DNA of 64,000 bases from NCBI GenBank assembly GCA_012960155.1, contig DUBU01000016.1, positions 1 to 64,000 on the forward strand, in the 5' to 3' direction. This stretch comes from Micavibrio sp. (GTDB taxonomy: Bacteria; Pseudomonadota; Alphaproteobacteria; Micavibrionales; Micavibrionaceae). Positions 9,903 to 17,413 of the stretch are shown here, one piece after another. The position numbers and the translations under genes are program-made. Under the pieces are notes generated by a model that was given only the letters and a program-made list of their open reading frames with translations, had not been told where the DNA came from and did no database searches. Numbering within the stretch: the stretch's first letter is position 1; each line of letters starts with the position of its first letter.

Positions 9903-10466
9903 ATGAAACTTAACGAACTGAAACCAAATGAAGGCGCTGTGACCTCAGGTAAACGTGTTGGTCGCGGTATCGGTTCCGGCAAAGGCAAAACATCAGGCCG
10001 TGGTCAAAAAGGCCAGAAGGCACGTTCAGGCGTGTCTATCAAGGGCTTTGAAGGCGGTCAAATGCCATTGTACCAACGCTTGCCAAAGCGTGGTTTCAAC
10101 AACATTTTCGCACGTGACCTGGTAACAGTAAGCCTGGCACGTATTCAGGAAGCCCTGGATAAGAAAATGATTGATGCCAAAGGTACAATCGACGAAGACA
10201 CACTGGTGAAAGCCCGTGTAATCCGTCGCAAGAAAGACGGCGTCCGTCTTCTGGGTACTGGTGAGTTGAAAACAAAAGTAACTTTGCAGCTATCTGGCGG
10301 CGCAACAAAATCTGCAATCGCAGCTGTTGAAAAAGCCGGTGGTAAAGTTGAAATCGTTGAGCCAGCTAAAAAAGTAGCTAAAGAAGCTTCTGAGAAAAAA
10401 GAAGCAAAAAAGCCAGCTGCGAAAAAAGCACCAGCGAAAAAAGCTGCTAAAAAAGACGACAAGTAA
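9903..10466 (+). CDS. rplO: 50S ribosomal protein L15 with basic C-terminal tail
   Basis: L15 is a late assembly protein. The N-terminal glycine-rich segment ([20 protein letters not shown], then [12 protein letters not shown]) and the central [18 protein letters not shown] are conserved. The body ends near residue 150 and is followed by a Lys/Ala tail (about 35 residues, units KKAPAKK). The total is 187 residues against about 145–160. The gene is followed directly by an intrinsic terminator, which ends the spc transcription block before secY. Confidence 0.95.
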   Translation: MKLNELKPNEGAVTSGKRVGRGIGSGKGKTSGRGQKGQKARSGVSIKGFEGGQMPLYQRLPKRGFNNIFARDLVTVSLARIQEALDKKMIDAKGTIDEDTLVKARVIRRKKDGVRLLGTGELKTKVTLQLSGGATKSAIAAVEKAGGKVEIVEPAKKVAKEASEKKEAKKPAAKKAPAKKAAKKDDK

Positions 10467-10491
10467 GTCTTATTGATATAAGTATTCAAAG

Positions 10492-10517
10492 AGCGCGGCT
10501 TAATCCGCGCTTTTTTT
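10492..10517 (+). terminator. Intrinsic terminator after rplO
   Basis: The stem AGCGCGG (10492–10498) pairs with CCGCGCT (10505–10511) around the loop CTTAAT, and a run of seven T (10511–10517) follows. This is a textbook Rho-independent terminator. It separates rplO from secY, which are normally co-transcribed. Confidence 0.9.
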
Positions 10518-10567
10518 ATGACGTAATAGAAAAATAATAAACGCGTCTAATTACAGGGGAGGTTTAA

Positions 10568-11095
10568 ATGCCAAATACATATTTGCTCTTATGCGGGTTT
10601 GAGGACCATGACAGCAATGGCACTGCATATCCCGAGCTAGATCGTTTGGTCATGCAGCATGTTATAAATAGCATCGCTGGTAATGCGTTTCAAAATGATG
10701 ACACGCTGATCGTGCGCCATCACCCTGCTGTTACTGCTATACTCAAAGCGCATTTTGAGCAAAAGCCGGATCTTCTTGTTATTCTGGAAGAAGACACGGC
10801 GCTGTCAGAGGTATTAGACTCGCTACCGCACCGCATTCATAGCGCCTTCATTATTGGTGGCGGATCGCGTGAGGTGCAAGACGCGGATAGTATCCGCTTG
10901 CATAGCGCTCCGATTACGCTATTACCATTAAAAGATACAGGCGGCGCAGCAGCGCATATCTACGAAGGTCTTAAAAAATCAGACGATGCGCACCCGCTAT
11001 TAAAGGCCTTCGGGGATGCAGCATTCGGATTTGACCTGATCCATAGGATTATGCTGAATCATGGCCTTCCTTTAATAAGAACGCCAAAACCATAG
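10568..11095 (+). CDS. Unrecognised 175-residue soluble protein
   Basis: I do not recognise this protein. It has no signal peptide or membrane segment. The N-terminus is β-strand-like (TYLLLCGFE), there is a central FIIGGGSREVQ stretch near residue 99, and then ITLLPLKDTGGAAAHIYEGL. The glycine-rich turn after a hydrophobic strand and the late TGGAA motif recall Rossmann-like nucleotide-binding folds of the SLOG type, but this is a weak resemblance. A very strong GGGGAGG ribosome binding site precedes the ATG. The gene lies 51 bases after the rplO terminator and 13 bases before the next small gene, so those two probably form an operon. Confidence 0.75.
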   Translation: MPNTYLLLCGFEDHDSNGTAYPELDRLVMQHVINSIAGNAFQNDDTLIVRHHPAVTAILKAHFEQKPDLLVILEEDTALSEVLDSLPHRIHSAFIIGGGSREVQDADSIRLHSAPITLLPLKDTGGAAAHIYEGLKKSDDAHPLLKAFGDAAFGFDLIHRIMLNHGLPLIRTPKP

Positions 11096-11108
11096 GGAGT
11101 AACAAAAT

Positions 11109-11417
11109 ATGACAGCGATGCAATTCAAAGGTGTGCCAAAGCTCACCGAGGTCTACGAAAAGGCGCGCGGTAAAAATAAGCCGTCTTTACGCATGATTGA
11201 TATGGGTGGATCGCCTGGGATTCCTGTCGAGGCGATCTTTGAAGATACCCGCACAGGTGAGCCGTTAACGGCCGTTTGGTATTCCGAATTACGCGCGTTG
11301 ATGAATCATGCTGAAAACCAGAATGATTTCGAAGGCGGTAATCCGAACTATAAAGTGGTAGATGAGGCCCTGCGCCAGATGACTAAAATGCGTCAGGCGC
11401 TAGGGCAGCCGACTTGA
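11109..11417 (+). CDS. Unrecognised 102-residue soluble protein
   Basis: No family is recognised. The sequence is soluble and of mixed charge, with a mid-section MIDMGGSPGIPVEAIFEDTR and a C-terminal helix (YKVVDEALRQMTKMRQALG). The ribosome binding site is ATAGGGAGT, 13 bases after the previous stop. Because it is probably co-translated with the gene before it, the two products may act together. It ends 3 bases from the convergent end of the next gene. Confidence 0.7.
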   Translation: MTAMQFKGVPKLTEVYEKARGKNKPSLRMIDMGGSPGIPVEAIFEDTRTGEPLTAVWYSELRALMNHAENQNDFEGGNPNYKVVDEALRQMTKMRQALGQPT

Positions 11418-11420
11418 ATT

Positions 11421-11852
11421 TTAAGGGGCAGGCGTGTCATTCTTGGGAGCGCCCCAACCCGTGTCACGAAGATAATGAGCTGCTGTGTTCAGAGCACCTG
11501 CGCCAGTCATTCCAACCAGCGTGATCGCACTAATAGCAAAAAGCCCCATAATGCCTTGAGAGCCATCAAGATTTTCTGCTGCTGTATACAGAGCGGTCCC
11601 GCCAAATCCTGCAGCCGCGAGGTTGAATGCTTTTGAAAGCACAGAGCGTTGCTTGAAAATGCTGGCAACGCCAATCGCTGTTGTGGCTGCACAGAGTATT
11701 GGGGATGCGGTAAGTCCAGCGGCTGCAATGTAGTCAGCAATAGCAGGAACGGTACCGCTGCTGACAAAACTAGCCAGACTGGCGATGCCAAAAGCCGCAG
11801 TAAGCCCTGAAAAAATTGGATGTTTGGATGATATCTTATTGGCGTCGCCCAT
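11421..11852 (-). CDS. Small Ala/Gly-rich membrane protein, unknown
   Basis: This is a 143-residue protein with about four hydrophobic segments rich in Ala, Gly, Ser and Thr (for example GLTAAFGIASLASFV and FAISAITLVGMTGAGAL). No signal cleavage site or known motif is seen. A GAAGGGAA ribosome binding site precedes the start on the minus strand. It is transcribed against the ribosomal operon and divergently from secY. In size and composition it recalls the other orphan membrane protein at 18858–19184, but I see no clear alignment between them. Confidence 0.7.
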   Translation of the reverse strand: MGDANKISSKHPIFSGLTAAFGIASLASFVSSGTVPAIADYIAAAGLTASPILCAATTAIGVASIFKQRSVLSKAFNLAAAGFGGTALYTAAENLDGSQGIMGLFAISAITLVGMTGAGALNTAAHYLRDTGWGAPKNDTPAP

Positions 11853-11895
11853 GGTAATTTCCCTTCTATAAATTCTTGTTTAATTCCATAAAATT

Positions 11896-11931
11896 TTGCA
11901 TGGCTTAGCATGTGCTCTATATATATGCAAA
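11896..11931 (+). promoter_or_regulatory. Candidate secY promoter with flanking inverted repeat
   Basis: TTGCAT (11896–11901) and TATATA (11918–11923) are spaced by 16 bases, about 97 bases upstream of the secY ATG. A 7-bp inverted repeat TTTGCAT…ATGCAAA (11895–11901 and 11925–11931) brackets the promoter and could be an operator or a DNA hairpin. The leader beyond it can form AAGGGC/GCCCTT (11936–11941 and 11966–11971). An own promoter is expected because a terminator and an antisense gene separate secY from rplO. Confidence 0.45.
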
Positions 11932-12019
11932 TAAAAAGGGCGATTCAAAAAACGAAGGCTTGTAAGCCCTTGCCGTTTTCTTTATGAATTGTGAGTCTCA
12001 AAATTATCAGGAGTAGTAA

Positions 12020-13363
12020 ATGGTATCCGCTGTTGAACAACTGGCTAAAAACGCCAATTTCGGTGCGCTGTCAAAAGCGACTGAACTGAAAAGACGCATC
12101 ATGTTCGTCTTGGGTGCTTTGCTTGTATATCGTCTTGGCACATATATTCCGGTTCCGGGCATTGATCCGGTTGTCTGGAACGAGATTTTTAGCCAAAAAG
12201 GCGGCGGCATTCTGGACATGTTCAACATGTTCTCAGGTGGCGCTTTGCAGCGTATGACCATTTTCGCGCTCAATATTATGCCGTATATCTCGGCTTCGAT
12301 TATCATGCAGCTTGCCACTTCTATGTCGCCCAAACTTGAGGCTATGAAGAAAGAGGGCGAAACAGGCCGCATGAAGATCAACCAATACACACGCTATTTC
12401 ACAGTGCTTTTGGCGGCTATTCAGGCTTACGGCTTGGCTGTCGGTCTGGAGCAAATGCAAGGCTCAACAGGCCCCGCGGTGATTGATGCCGGTCTTTTCT
12501 TCCGTATTTCAACAGTGATCACAATTGTTGGCGGTACGGTCTTCCTGATGTGGCTTGGTGAGCAGATTACGCAGCGTGGCGTTGGTAACGGTATCTCTCT
12601 GATCATCTTCGCCGGTATTGTGGCAGAGCTTCCACGTGCGATTGTTAGTACGTTGGAACTTGGTCGCCAAGGTCAATTCAACTTCTTGGAACTTCTGGTA
12701 ATTGCAGCACTGATCGTTGGTGTTATTACATTCATCGTATTCATGGAGCGCGCACAGCGCCGTGTGATCGTTCAATACCCGAAACGTCAGGTCGGTAACC
12801 AGATGATGATGGGTGAGCAGAACTTCCTGCCGCTGAAACTGAATACAGCAGGTGTTATTCCACCAATCTTCGCATCATCTTTGCTGCTGCTGCCTTTGAC
12901 AATTGTTGGCTTCAGCGGTGCTGACGGTGGTGATTTCACGGCTGCGATTTCACGTTGGCTGCAACACGGTCAGCCTGCCTACATGTTTATGTATGGTGCC
13001 TTGATCATGTTCTTCGCGTTCTTCTACACAGCGATTGTTTTCAATCCGCAGGAGAATGCAGATATGCTAAAACGCTACGGCGGCTTCATTCCGGGTATCC
13101 GTCCGGGCACGCCAACTGCCGAGCATTTGGATTACGTGCTGACTCGTATCACTACGATTGGTGCGCTGTATCTGGTCTTTATCTGTCTGCTGCCTGAGTT
13201 CATGCTCAGCCGTTACAGCTTGCCATTCTACTTCGGTGGTACCAGCTTGCTGATTGTTGTGACGGTGACACTGGACACAGTCGGTCAGATTCACTCTCAC
13301 TTGATTGCCCACCAATATGAAGGGTTGATCAAGAAATCTAAGCTAAGAGGAAAGCGTCGATGA
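12020..13363 (+). CDS. secY: Protein translocase subunit SecY
   Basis: SecY is the channel of the Sec translocon in the inner membrane. The protein has 447 residues and ten hydrophobic segments. Conserved parts include KRRIMFVLGALLVYRLGTYI at the first membrane helix, the plug/second helix region, GIRPGTPTAEHLDYVLTRIT, and the basic end KKSKLRGKRR. The stop overlaps the adk start by 4 bases (ATGA), the usual secY–adk coupling. Confidence 0.97.
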   Translation: MVSAVEQLAKNANFGALSKATELKRRIMFVLGALLVYRLGTYIPVPGIDPVVWNEIFSQKGGGILDMFNMFSGGALQRMTIFALNIMPYISASIIMQLATSMSPKLEAMKKEGETGRMKINQYTRYFTVLLAAIQAYGLAVGLEQMQGSTGPAVIDAGLFFRISTVITIVGGTVFLMWLGEQITQRGVGNGISLIIFAGIVAELPRAIVSTLELGRQGQFNFLELLVIAALIVGVITFIVFMERAQRRVIVQYPKRQVGNQMMMGEQNFLPLKLNTAGVIPPIFASSLLLLPLTIVGFSGADGGDFTAAISRWLQHGQPAYMFMYGALIMFFAFFYTAIVFNPQENADMLKRYGGFIPGIRPGTPTAEHLDYVLTRITTIGALYLVFICLLPEFMLSRYSLPFYFGGTSLLIVVTVTLDTVGQIHSHLIAHQYEGLIKKSKLRGKRR

Positions 13364-13947
13364 ATATCATTTTCTTTGGACCACCTGCTGCCGGTAAAGG
13401 TACACAGGCTCGTATCATTGAAGAAAAATATGGCCTGAAGCAACTTTCTACAGGCGATATGCTTCGTGCGGAAATCTCCGTAGGCAGTGAATTAGGACTG
13501 GCCGCCAAGAAGATTATGGATCGCGGCGAACTGGTATCTGATGAAATCGTGATCGGCATGATTGCCAAACGTATCGATTCACCGGCTTGTGCCAAAGGCG
13601 CCATCTTTGATGGTTTCCCACGCACTGTGCCACAGGCTGACGCGCTTGAGAAAATGCTGGCCGAACGCGGTAAGAAAATCGATATCGTGATGGAGCTGGA
13701 AGTTGATCAGGATATGCTGGTTGCCCGTATTGAAAAGCGTGCTGCCGAAGAAGGCCGTAGCGATGATAACATCGATGCGCTTAAGGTTCGTCTGGAGCAG
13801 TATAATGATTATTCAGCTAAGGTGCTGCCATACTATGCGGCTAAAGGTGAGGTTCATAAAATTGACGGTAAGAAAGCCATCAATGAAGTAACAGCCCAGA
13901 TCGAGGCTATTTTGCAGCCTGAAGCCGAGGCACGCGCCGCAGGCTAA
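13360..13947 (+). CDS. adk: Adenylate kinase (short form)
   Basis: Adk converts ATP + AMP to 2 ADP in the cytoplasm. It has 195 residues: P-loop GPPAAGKGTQ at residues 7–16, the AMP-binding STGDMLR at 31–37, and DGFPRT at about 85–90. The LID is the short version, without the zinc-finger insertion found in many longer Adks, as is usual in Alphaproteobacteria. Start and stop are coupled to secY. A shorter paralogue-like gene follows at 14021. Confidence 0.96.
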   Translation: MNIIFFGPPAAGKGTQARIIEEKYGLKQLSTGDMLRAEISVGSELGLAAKKIMDRGELVSDEIVIGMIAKRIDSPACAKGAIFDGFPRTVPQADALEKMLAERGKKIDIVMELEVDQDMLVARIEKRAAEEGRSDDNIDALKVRLEQYNDYSAKVLPYYAAKGEVHKIDGKKAINEVTAQIEAILQPEAEARAAG

Positions 13948-13976
13948 GCATGCAGCAATATAAATGAGTTTAAGTT

Positions 13977-13998
13977 TTGGGTTGCTTCGGCAACCCAA
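13977..13998 (+). other. TTCG-tetraloop hairpin between adk and the second kinase
   Basis: TTGGGTTGC (13977–13985) and GCAACCCAA (13990–13998) form a perfect 9-bp stem around a very stable TTCG loop. No T-run follows, so it is more likely an mRNA stability or processing element than a terminator. It lies 23 bases before the start of the next gene. Confidence 0.6.
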
Positions 13999-14020
13999 AC
14001 TGCTTTAGGGTTATTTGGTT

Positions 14021-14623
14021 ATGGATATTGTCATCATTCTCGGCCCGCCTGGTTCAGGTAAGGGCACATATTCGGAAAAGCTATCGCAGCGTCATGGGTA
14101 CGAGCACGTATCAATGGGCGACTTACTGCGTAATCGCGGCAAGACCGATGATGCTTTGGGCCGTGAAGTCAATGAGCTGATGGCGCAGAACATCTTGCTA
14201 CCCGACGAGATTGTGAGTGCTGTGCTGGAAGATTATCTGGTCGGCTTATCTGATGATGCCAAAGTCATACTGGATGGCTATCCGCGCAAAATGGATAATC
14301 TGAACGCGTTTAAGCAGATGCAAACGCGCTATGGCTGGAATCTGATACAGGCCTTTGCCATCGATGTCTCGGAGAAGATTTGTACCGAACGTATTCTGGG
14401 TCGTGGCCGGAATGAGATCGACAAGAGCCGCGCGCAGATCGCCAAACGTTTCTTTGACTATAATGCCCATACGGTGCCGGTCATAAAGTCTCTGAAAGAA
14501 GAGGGCGTCCTAACGCCTATAAATGGCATTGGCACGATTGATGAATGTGTCGGTCGTATTGAAATAGCGTTAGGGCTGTCAAACGCACAGCCAGAGTCAA
14601 AAATGACGCCTAAACCGCGCTGA
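14021..14623 (+). CDS. Second adenylate-kinase-like nucleoside monophosphate kinase
   Basis: The 200-residue product belongs to the adenylate kinase family: P-loop ILGPPGSGKGTYSEKL, SMGDLLR, and DGYPRKMDNL in place of the usual DGFPRT. The LID segment GRGRNEIDKSRAQIAKRF is short and keeps basic residues. It diverges well from the adk upstream, so this is an old paralogue or a kinase with another specificity, not a recent duplication. ATG at 14021 is preferred to the upstream in-frame TTG at 14015 because the AGGG at 14007–14010 is better spaced from it. It ends about 200 bases before rpsM. Confidence 0.85.
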   Translation: MDIVIILGPPGSGKGTYSEKLSQRHGYEHVSMGDLLRNRGKTDDALGREVNELMAQNILLPDEIVSAVLEDYLVGLSDDAKVILDGYPRKMDNLNAFKQMQTRYGWNLIQAFAIDVSEKICTERILGRGRNEIDKSRAQIAKRFFDYNAHTVPVIKSLKEEGVLTPINGIGTIDECVGRIEIALGLSNAQPESKMTPKPR

Positions 14624-14637
14624 AATCATTATTTTTC

Positions 14638-14665
14638 TTGACCTTAAACACATAATACATATAAT
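14638..14665 (+). promoter_or_regulatory. Strong σ70-type promoter for rpsM–rpsK–rpoA–rplQ
   Basis: TTGACC (14638–14643), a 16-base spacer and a perfect TATAAT (14660–14665) are the best σ70-like promoter I find in the window. Transcription would begin near 14672 and give a leader of about 155 bases before rpsM. That leader contains short dyads (GCCTT/AAGGC near 14708–14726 and repeated GTATAC). An autoregulatory leader is possible but not shown. Confidence 0.8.
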
Positions 14666-14827
14666 GCGCCCATCTCTAATAGTGGAGAGAAGTCTCTATT
14701 CGCTATAAGCCTTGGTTTTTAAGGCGTTACAGCAAATAAAGATAGTGTTTAACAGTATACGAACCGGCGCAGGAAAAGTTTAACGGACGGCCCTGTATAC
14801 GGTTTGGCTAGAAACTGGAGAAAAGTA

Positions 14828-15199
14828 ATGGCACGTATTGCAGGTGTAAACGTACCTGATAATAAGCGCGCAGTAATTGCGTTGACTTATATTCATGGCA
14901 TCGGTCGCACGAGCGCCCGTCAAATCCTCGATAAGCTGAGCATCGAACGTTCACGTCGTATGAACGATCTGTCAGAGGATGAACTGAACCAAATCCGTAA
15001 AGAAATTGAATCTGAAGGTTACACCATTGAAGGTGAACTTCGCCGCGCAGTTTCAATGAACATCAAACGTTTGATGGACATGAAATCATACCGTGGTCTA
15101 CGTCACCGTGCACATCTTCCTGTGCGTGGTCAGAAGACAAAGACTAACGCGCGTACACGTAAAGGTCCGGCAAAACCAATTGCTGGCAAGAAGAAGTAA
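14828..15199 (+). CDS. rpsM: 30S ribosomal protein S13
   Basis: S13 bridges the subunits and contacts P-site tRNA. The chosen start [20 protein letters not shown] at 14828 gives 123 residues, the family length. An upstream in-frame ATG at 14804 would add eight residues not found in the family and lacks a good ribosome binding site, whereas 14828 has GGAGAAAAG. The C-terminus [20 protein letters not shown] is typical. Confidence 0.96.
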   Translation: MARIAGVNVPDNKRAVIALTYIHGIGRTSARQILDKLSIERSRRMNDLSEDELNQIRKEIESEGYTIEGELRRAVSMNIKRLMDMKSYRGLRHRAHLPVRGQKTKTNARTRKGPAKPIAGKKK

Positions 15200-15215
15200 G
15201 GCGGAGGATTAGATA

Positions 15216-15605
15216 ATGGCTAAACCACAAAAAGCGACGAAGAAAAAAGTCAAAAAGAATATCACCGCCGGTATCGTGCACGTGAATTCTACATTCAACA
15301 ACACACTGGTTCTGATCACAGACGCACAAGGTAACGCTGTGTCATGGTCATCAGCTGGTACAATGGGTTTCCGTGGCTCACGTAAATCTACGCCGTTTGC
15401 GGCGGGTGTTGCTGCTGAAGACGCAGGCCGTAAAGCTCAAGAGCACGGCATGAAAGAATTGGAAGTCCGCGTAAAAGGTCCAGGTTCAGGTCGCGAAAGC
15501 GCTCTGCGTTCCCTGCAGTCAATCGGCTTCACAATCAAGTCAATTCAGGACATCACACCGATCCCACACAACGGTTGTCGTCCACGTAAACGCCGCCGCG
15601 TTTAA
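15216..15605 (+). CDS. rpsK: 30S ribosomal protein S11
   Basis: S11 is a 30S platform protein near the E-site. It is 129 residues, with [20 protein letters not shown], the [14 protein letters not shown] segment, and the C-terminal [18 protein letters not shown]. The ribosome binding site is GGCGGAGGA. A terminator-like hairpin follows within 15 bases. Confidence 0.97.
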   Translation: MAKPQKATKKKVKKNITAGIVHVNSTFNNTLVLITDAQGNAVSWSSAGTMGFRGSRKSTPFAAGVAAEDAGRKAQEHGMKELEVRVKGPGSGRESALRSLQSIGFTIKSIQDITPIPHNGCRPRKRRRV

Positions 15606-15615
15606 TAAGTGTTTG

Positions 15616-15652
15616 GTATTCCGCCTTAATCATGGGGCGGAATGCTTTTTTT
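15616..15652 (+). terminator. Terminator/attenuator between rpsK and rpoA
   Basis: GTATTCCGCC (15616–15625) pairs with GGCGGAATGC (15636–15645), a 10-bp stem with one G·T pair, and is followed by seven T (15646–15652). It has the form of an intrinsic terminator, yet rpoA begins only 53 bases later and no promoter is evident between. It is likely a partial terminator that lowers rpoA and rplQ expression relative to rpsM and rpsK. Confidence 0.8.
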
Positions 15653-15705
15653 AACCAGTAACAAGAGGCCGGTTAAGAGCCGGATGAAGTGAAAAGGAAA
15701 ACCAA

Positions 15706-16722
15706 ATGATACAGAAAAACTGGCAAGAGCTGATTAAACCGTCAAAGGTTGATATTAACCACGGTAACAACCCACAGATTTCAGGCAAGATCGTTGCAGA
15801 TCCTCTGGAGCGTGGCTTTGGTCTTACGTTAGGTAACGCCCTGCGTCGTATTCTCCTGTCTTCTCTACAAGGTGCGGCTGTAACAGCTGTACAAATCGAA
15901 GGCGTGCTGCACGAGTTCTCTTCAATCGAAGGCGTGCGCGAAGACGTAACAGACATTATTCTGAACATCAAAGCGATCGCAGTGCGTATGCACGTTGAAG
16001 GTCCTAAGAAAATGCGTTTGAACGCAGAAGGTCCATGTGAAGTGACTGCCGGCATGATCGAAGCAGGTGCTGATATTGAAATCATGAACCCTGACCTGAT
16101 CATCTGCACACTTGATAAAGGTGCTAAACTGTCAATGGAAATGACTGTTAACACAGGTAAAGGCTACTGCCCTGCGGCTCAGAACCGCCCGGAAGAAGCA
16201 CCTGTTGGTCTGATCCCTGTAGACTCAGTATTCTCACCAGTACGCAAAGTATCTTACGAAGTTGAAGATACTCGTGTTGGCCAGATCACTGACTACGACA
16301 AACTGACAATGAACATTGAAACAAACGGTGTGATCACGCCTGAAGACGCTGTTGCTTACGCATCACGTATTCTGCAGGATCAACTGCAAGTCTTCATCAA
16401 CTTCGATGAGCCTCAAGAGCAGTCTCAAGAGAAGGAAGAGGAAGAACTGCCATTCAACCGTAATCTTCTGCGCAAAGTTGACGAACTGGAACTGTCAGTA
16501 CGTTCAGCAAACTGTCTGAAAAACGACAACATCGTTTACATCGGCGATCTGGTACAGAAGAGCGAAAGCGATATGCTTCGTACACCAAACTTCGGTCGTA
16601 AGTCTCTGAACGAGATCAAAGAAGTTCTGGGTACAATGGGTCTGCACCTCGGTATGCAGGTCGAAGGTTGGCCGCCAGAGAACATTGAAGAACTGGCACG
16701 CAAACTCGAAGAGCCTTACTAG
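15706..16722 (+). CDS. rpoA: RNA polymerase α subunit
   Basis: The α subunit dimerises to nucleate RNA polymerase assembly and contacts UP elements and activators. It has 338 residues. The N-terminal domain contains [20 protein letters not shown] at about residues 27–46. An acidic linker ([10 protein letters not shown]) lies near residue 240. The C-terminal domain begins [20 protein letters not shown] and has the [12 protein letters not shown] helix. The ending [10 protein letters not shown] is followed by an immediate hairpin that includes the stop codon. Confidence 0.97.
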   Translation: MIQKNWQELIKPSKVDINHGNNPQISGKIVADPLERGFGLTLGNALRRILLSSLQGAAVTAVQIEGVLHEFSSIEGVREDVTDIILNIKAIAVRMHVEGPKKMRLNAEGPCEVTAGMIEAGADIEIMNPDLIICTLDKGAKLSMEMTVNTGKGYCPAAQNRPEEAPVGLIPVDSVFSPVRKVSYEVEDTRVGQITDYDKLTMNIETNGVITPEDAVAYASRILQDQLQVFINFDEPQEQSQEKEEEELPFNRNLLRKVDELELSVRSANCLKNDNIVYIGDLVQKSESDMLRTPNFGRKSLNEIKEVLGTMGLHLGMQVEGWPPENIEELARKLEEPY

Positions 16723-16821
16723 GCTCTTCACCCCTAGGGCATGGTGCCCGAACCCCGTCTTCTATGGAGACATGTTGGCGGGGGGTGTGATGGCTCTCAC
16801 ACGATATTACTATGTGAGGCC
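16708..16821 (+). other. Two hairpins in the rpoA–rplQ spacer
   Basis: GAAGAGCC (16708–16715) and GGCTCTTC (16722–16729) form an 8-bp stem with loop TTACTA, so the rpoA stop codon (TAG 16720–16722) lies at the stem/loop junction. Nearer to rplQ, GGC-T-CTCACA (16792–16801) pairs with TGTGAGGCC (16813–16821), ending 26 bases before the rplQ ATG. There is no T-run after either. They may stabilise or control the rplQ part of the message. Confidence 0.5.
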
Positions 16822-16847
16822 GCAGCGAAAGTGAAAGGAATGACGCT

Positions 16848-17306
16848 ATGAAACACCGTATTAAACAGCGCAAGCTGAATCGTGACTCTCAACACCGTAA
16901 GGCAATGCTGGCCAATATGGCTGCGTCTCTGGTAAAGCACGAGCAAATCGTAACAACTTTGCCTAAAGCGAAAGAACTCCGTCCTTTCGTTGAGAAAATC
17001 ATCACAATGGGCAAGCAAGGTCAGGCAAACCCTGATTGTGCGCTGGCAAAACGCCGTCAGGCAATGTCAGTAATGCGTGACGAAACACAGGTTAAAAAAG
17101 TATTCGACGTTCTGGCTGAGCGCTACAAAGACCGCCAAGGTGGTTACTGCCGCGTACTGAAAGCCGGTTACCGTTATGGTGACGCAGCCCCTATGGCTGT
17201 GATCGAACTGGTTGACCGTGACCCTGAAGCCAAAGGCAAAGACAGCGGTCCGGTACAGGAATTCGAAACTCCTGATTTCGGTGACATGAAAGTTGCTCAA
17301 GGCTAA
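16848..17306 (+). CDS. rplQ: 50S ribosomal protein L17
   Basis: L17 is 152 residues. The N-terminal [20 protein letters not shown] and the [20 protein letters not shown] region are the family signature. The C-terminal third beyond about residue 125 is an acidic extension ([20 protein letters not shown]), of a kind common in Alphaproteobacteria. It is the last gene of the ribosomal superoperon and is followed by a good terminator. Confidence 0.96.
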   Translation: MKHRIKQRKLNRDSQHRKAMLANMAASLVKHEQIVTTLPKAKELRPFVEKIITMGKQGQANPDCALAKRRQAMSVMRDETQVKKVFDVLAERYKDRQGGYCRVLKAGYRYGDAAPMAVIELVDRDPEAKGKDSGPVQEFETPDFGDMKVAQG

Positions 17307-17332
17307 TCAGCCCTGAAGATAAAGTTTTAAAG

Positions 17333-17363
17333 CGGCCTGCATGAATGTGCGGGCCGTTTTTTT
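17333..17363 (+). terminator. Intrinsic terminator after rplQ
   Basis: CGGCCTGCA (17333–17341) pairs with TGTGCGGGCCG-derived TGCGGGCCG (17348–17356), a 9-bp stem with one G·T pair and loop TGAATG. A run of seven T (17357–17363) follows. It closes the ribosomal protein region. Confidence 0.9.
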
Positions 17364-17413
17364 GTGATCCATAGTCTTGAGTTTTAAAAAAAGCCGCACT
17401 AAATTTTAGAACT

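Noticed and set aside
10518-12019. Mobile element as the cause of the rplO–secY insertion
   Set aside because: No transposase, integrase, terminal inverted repeats or target duplications were found around the three inserted genes.
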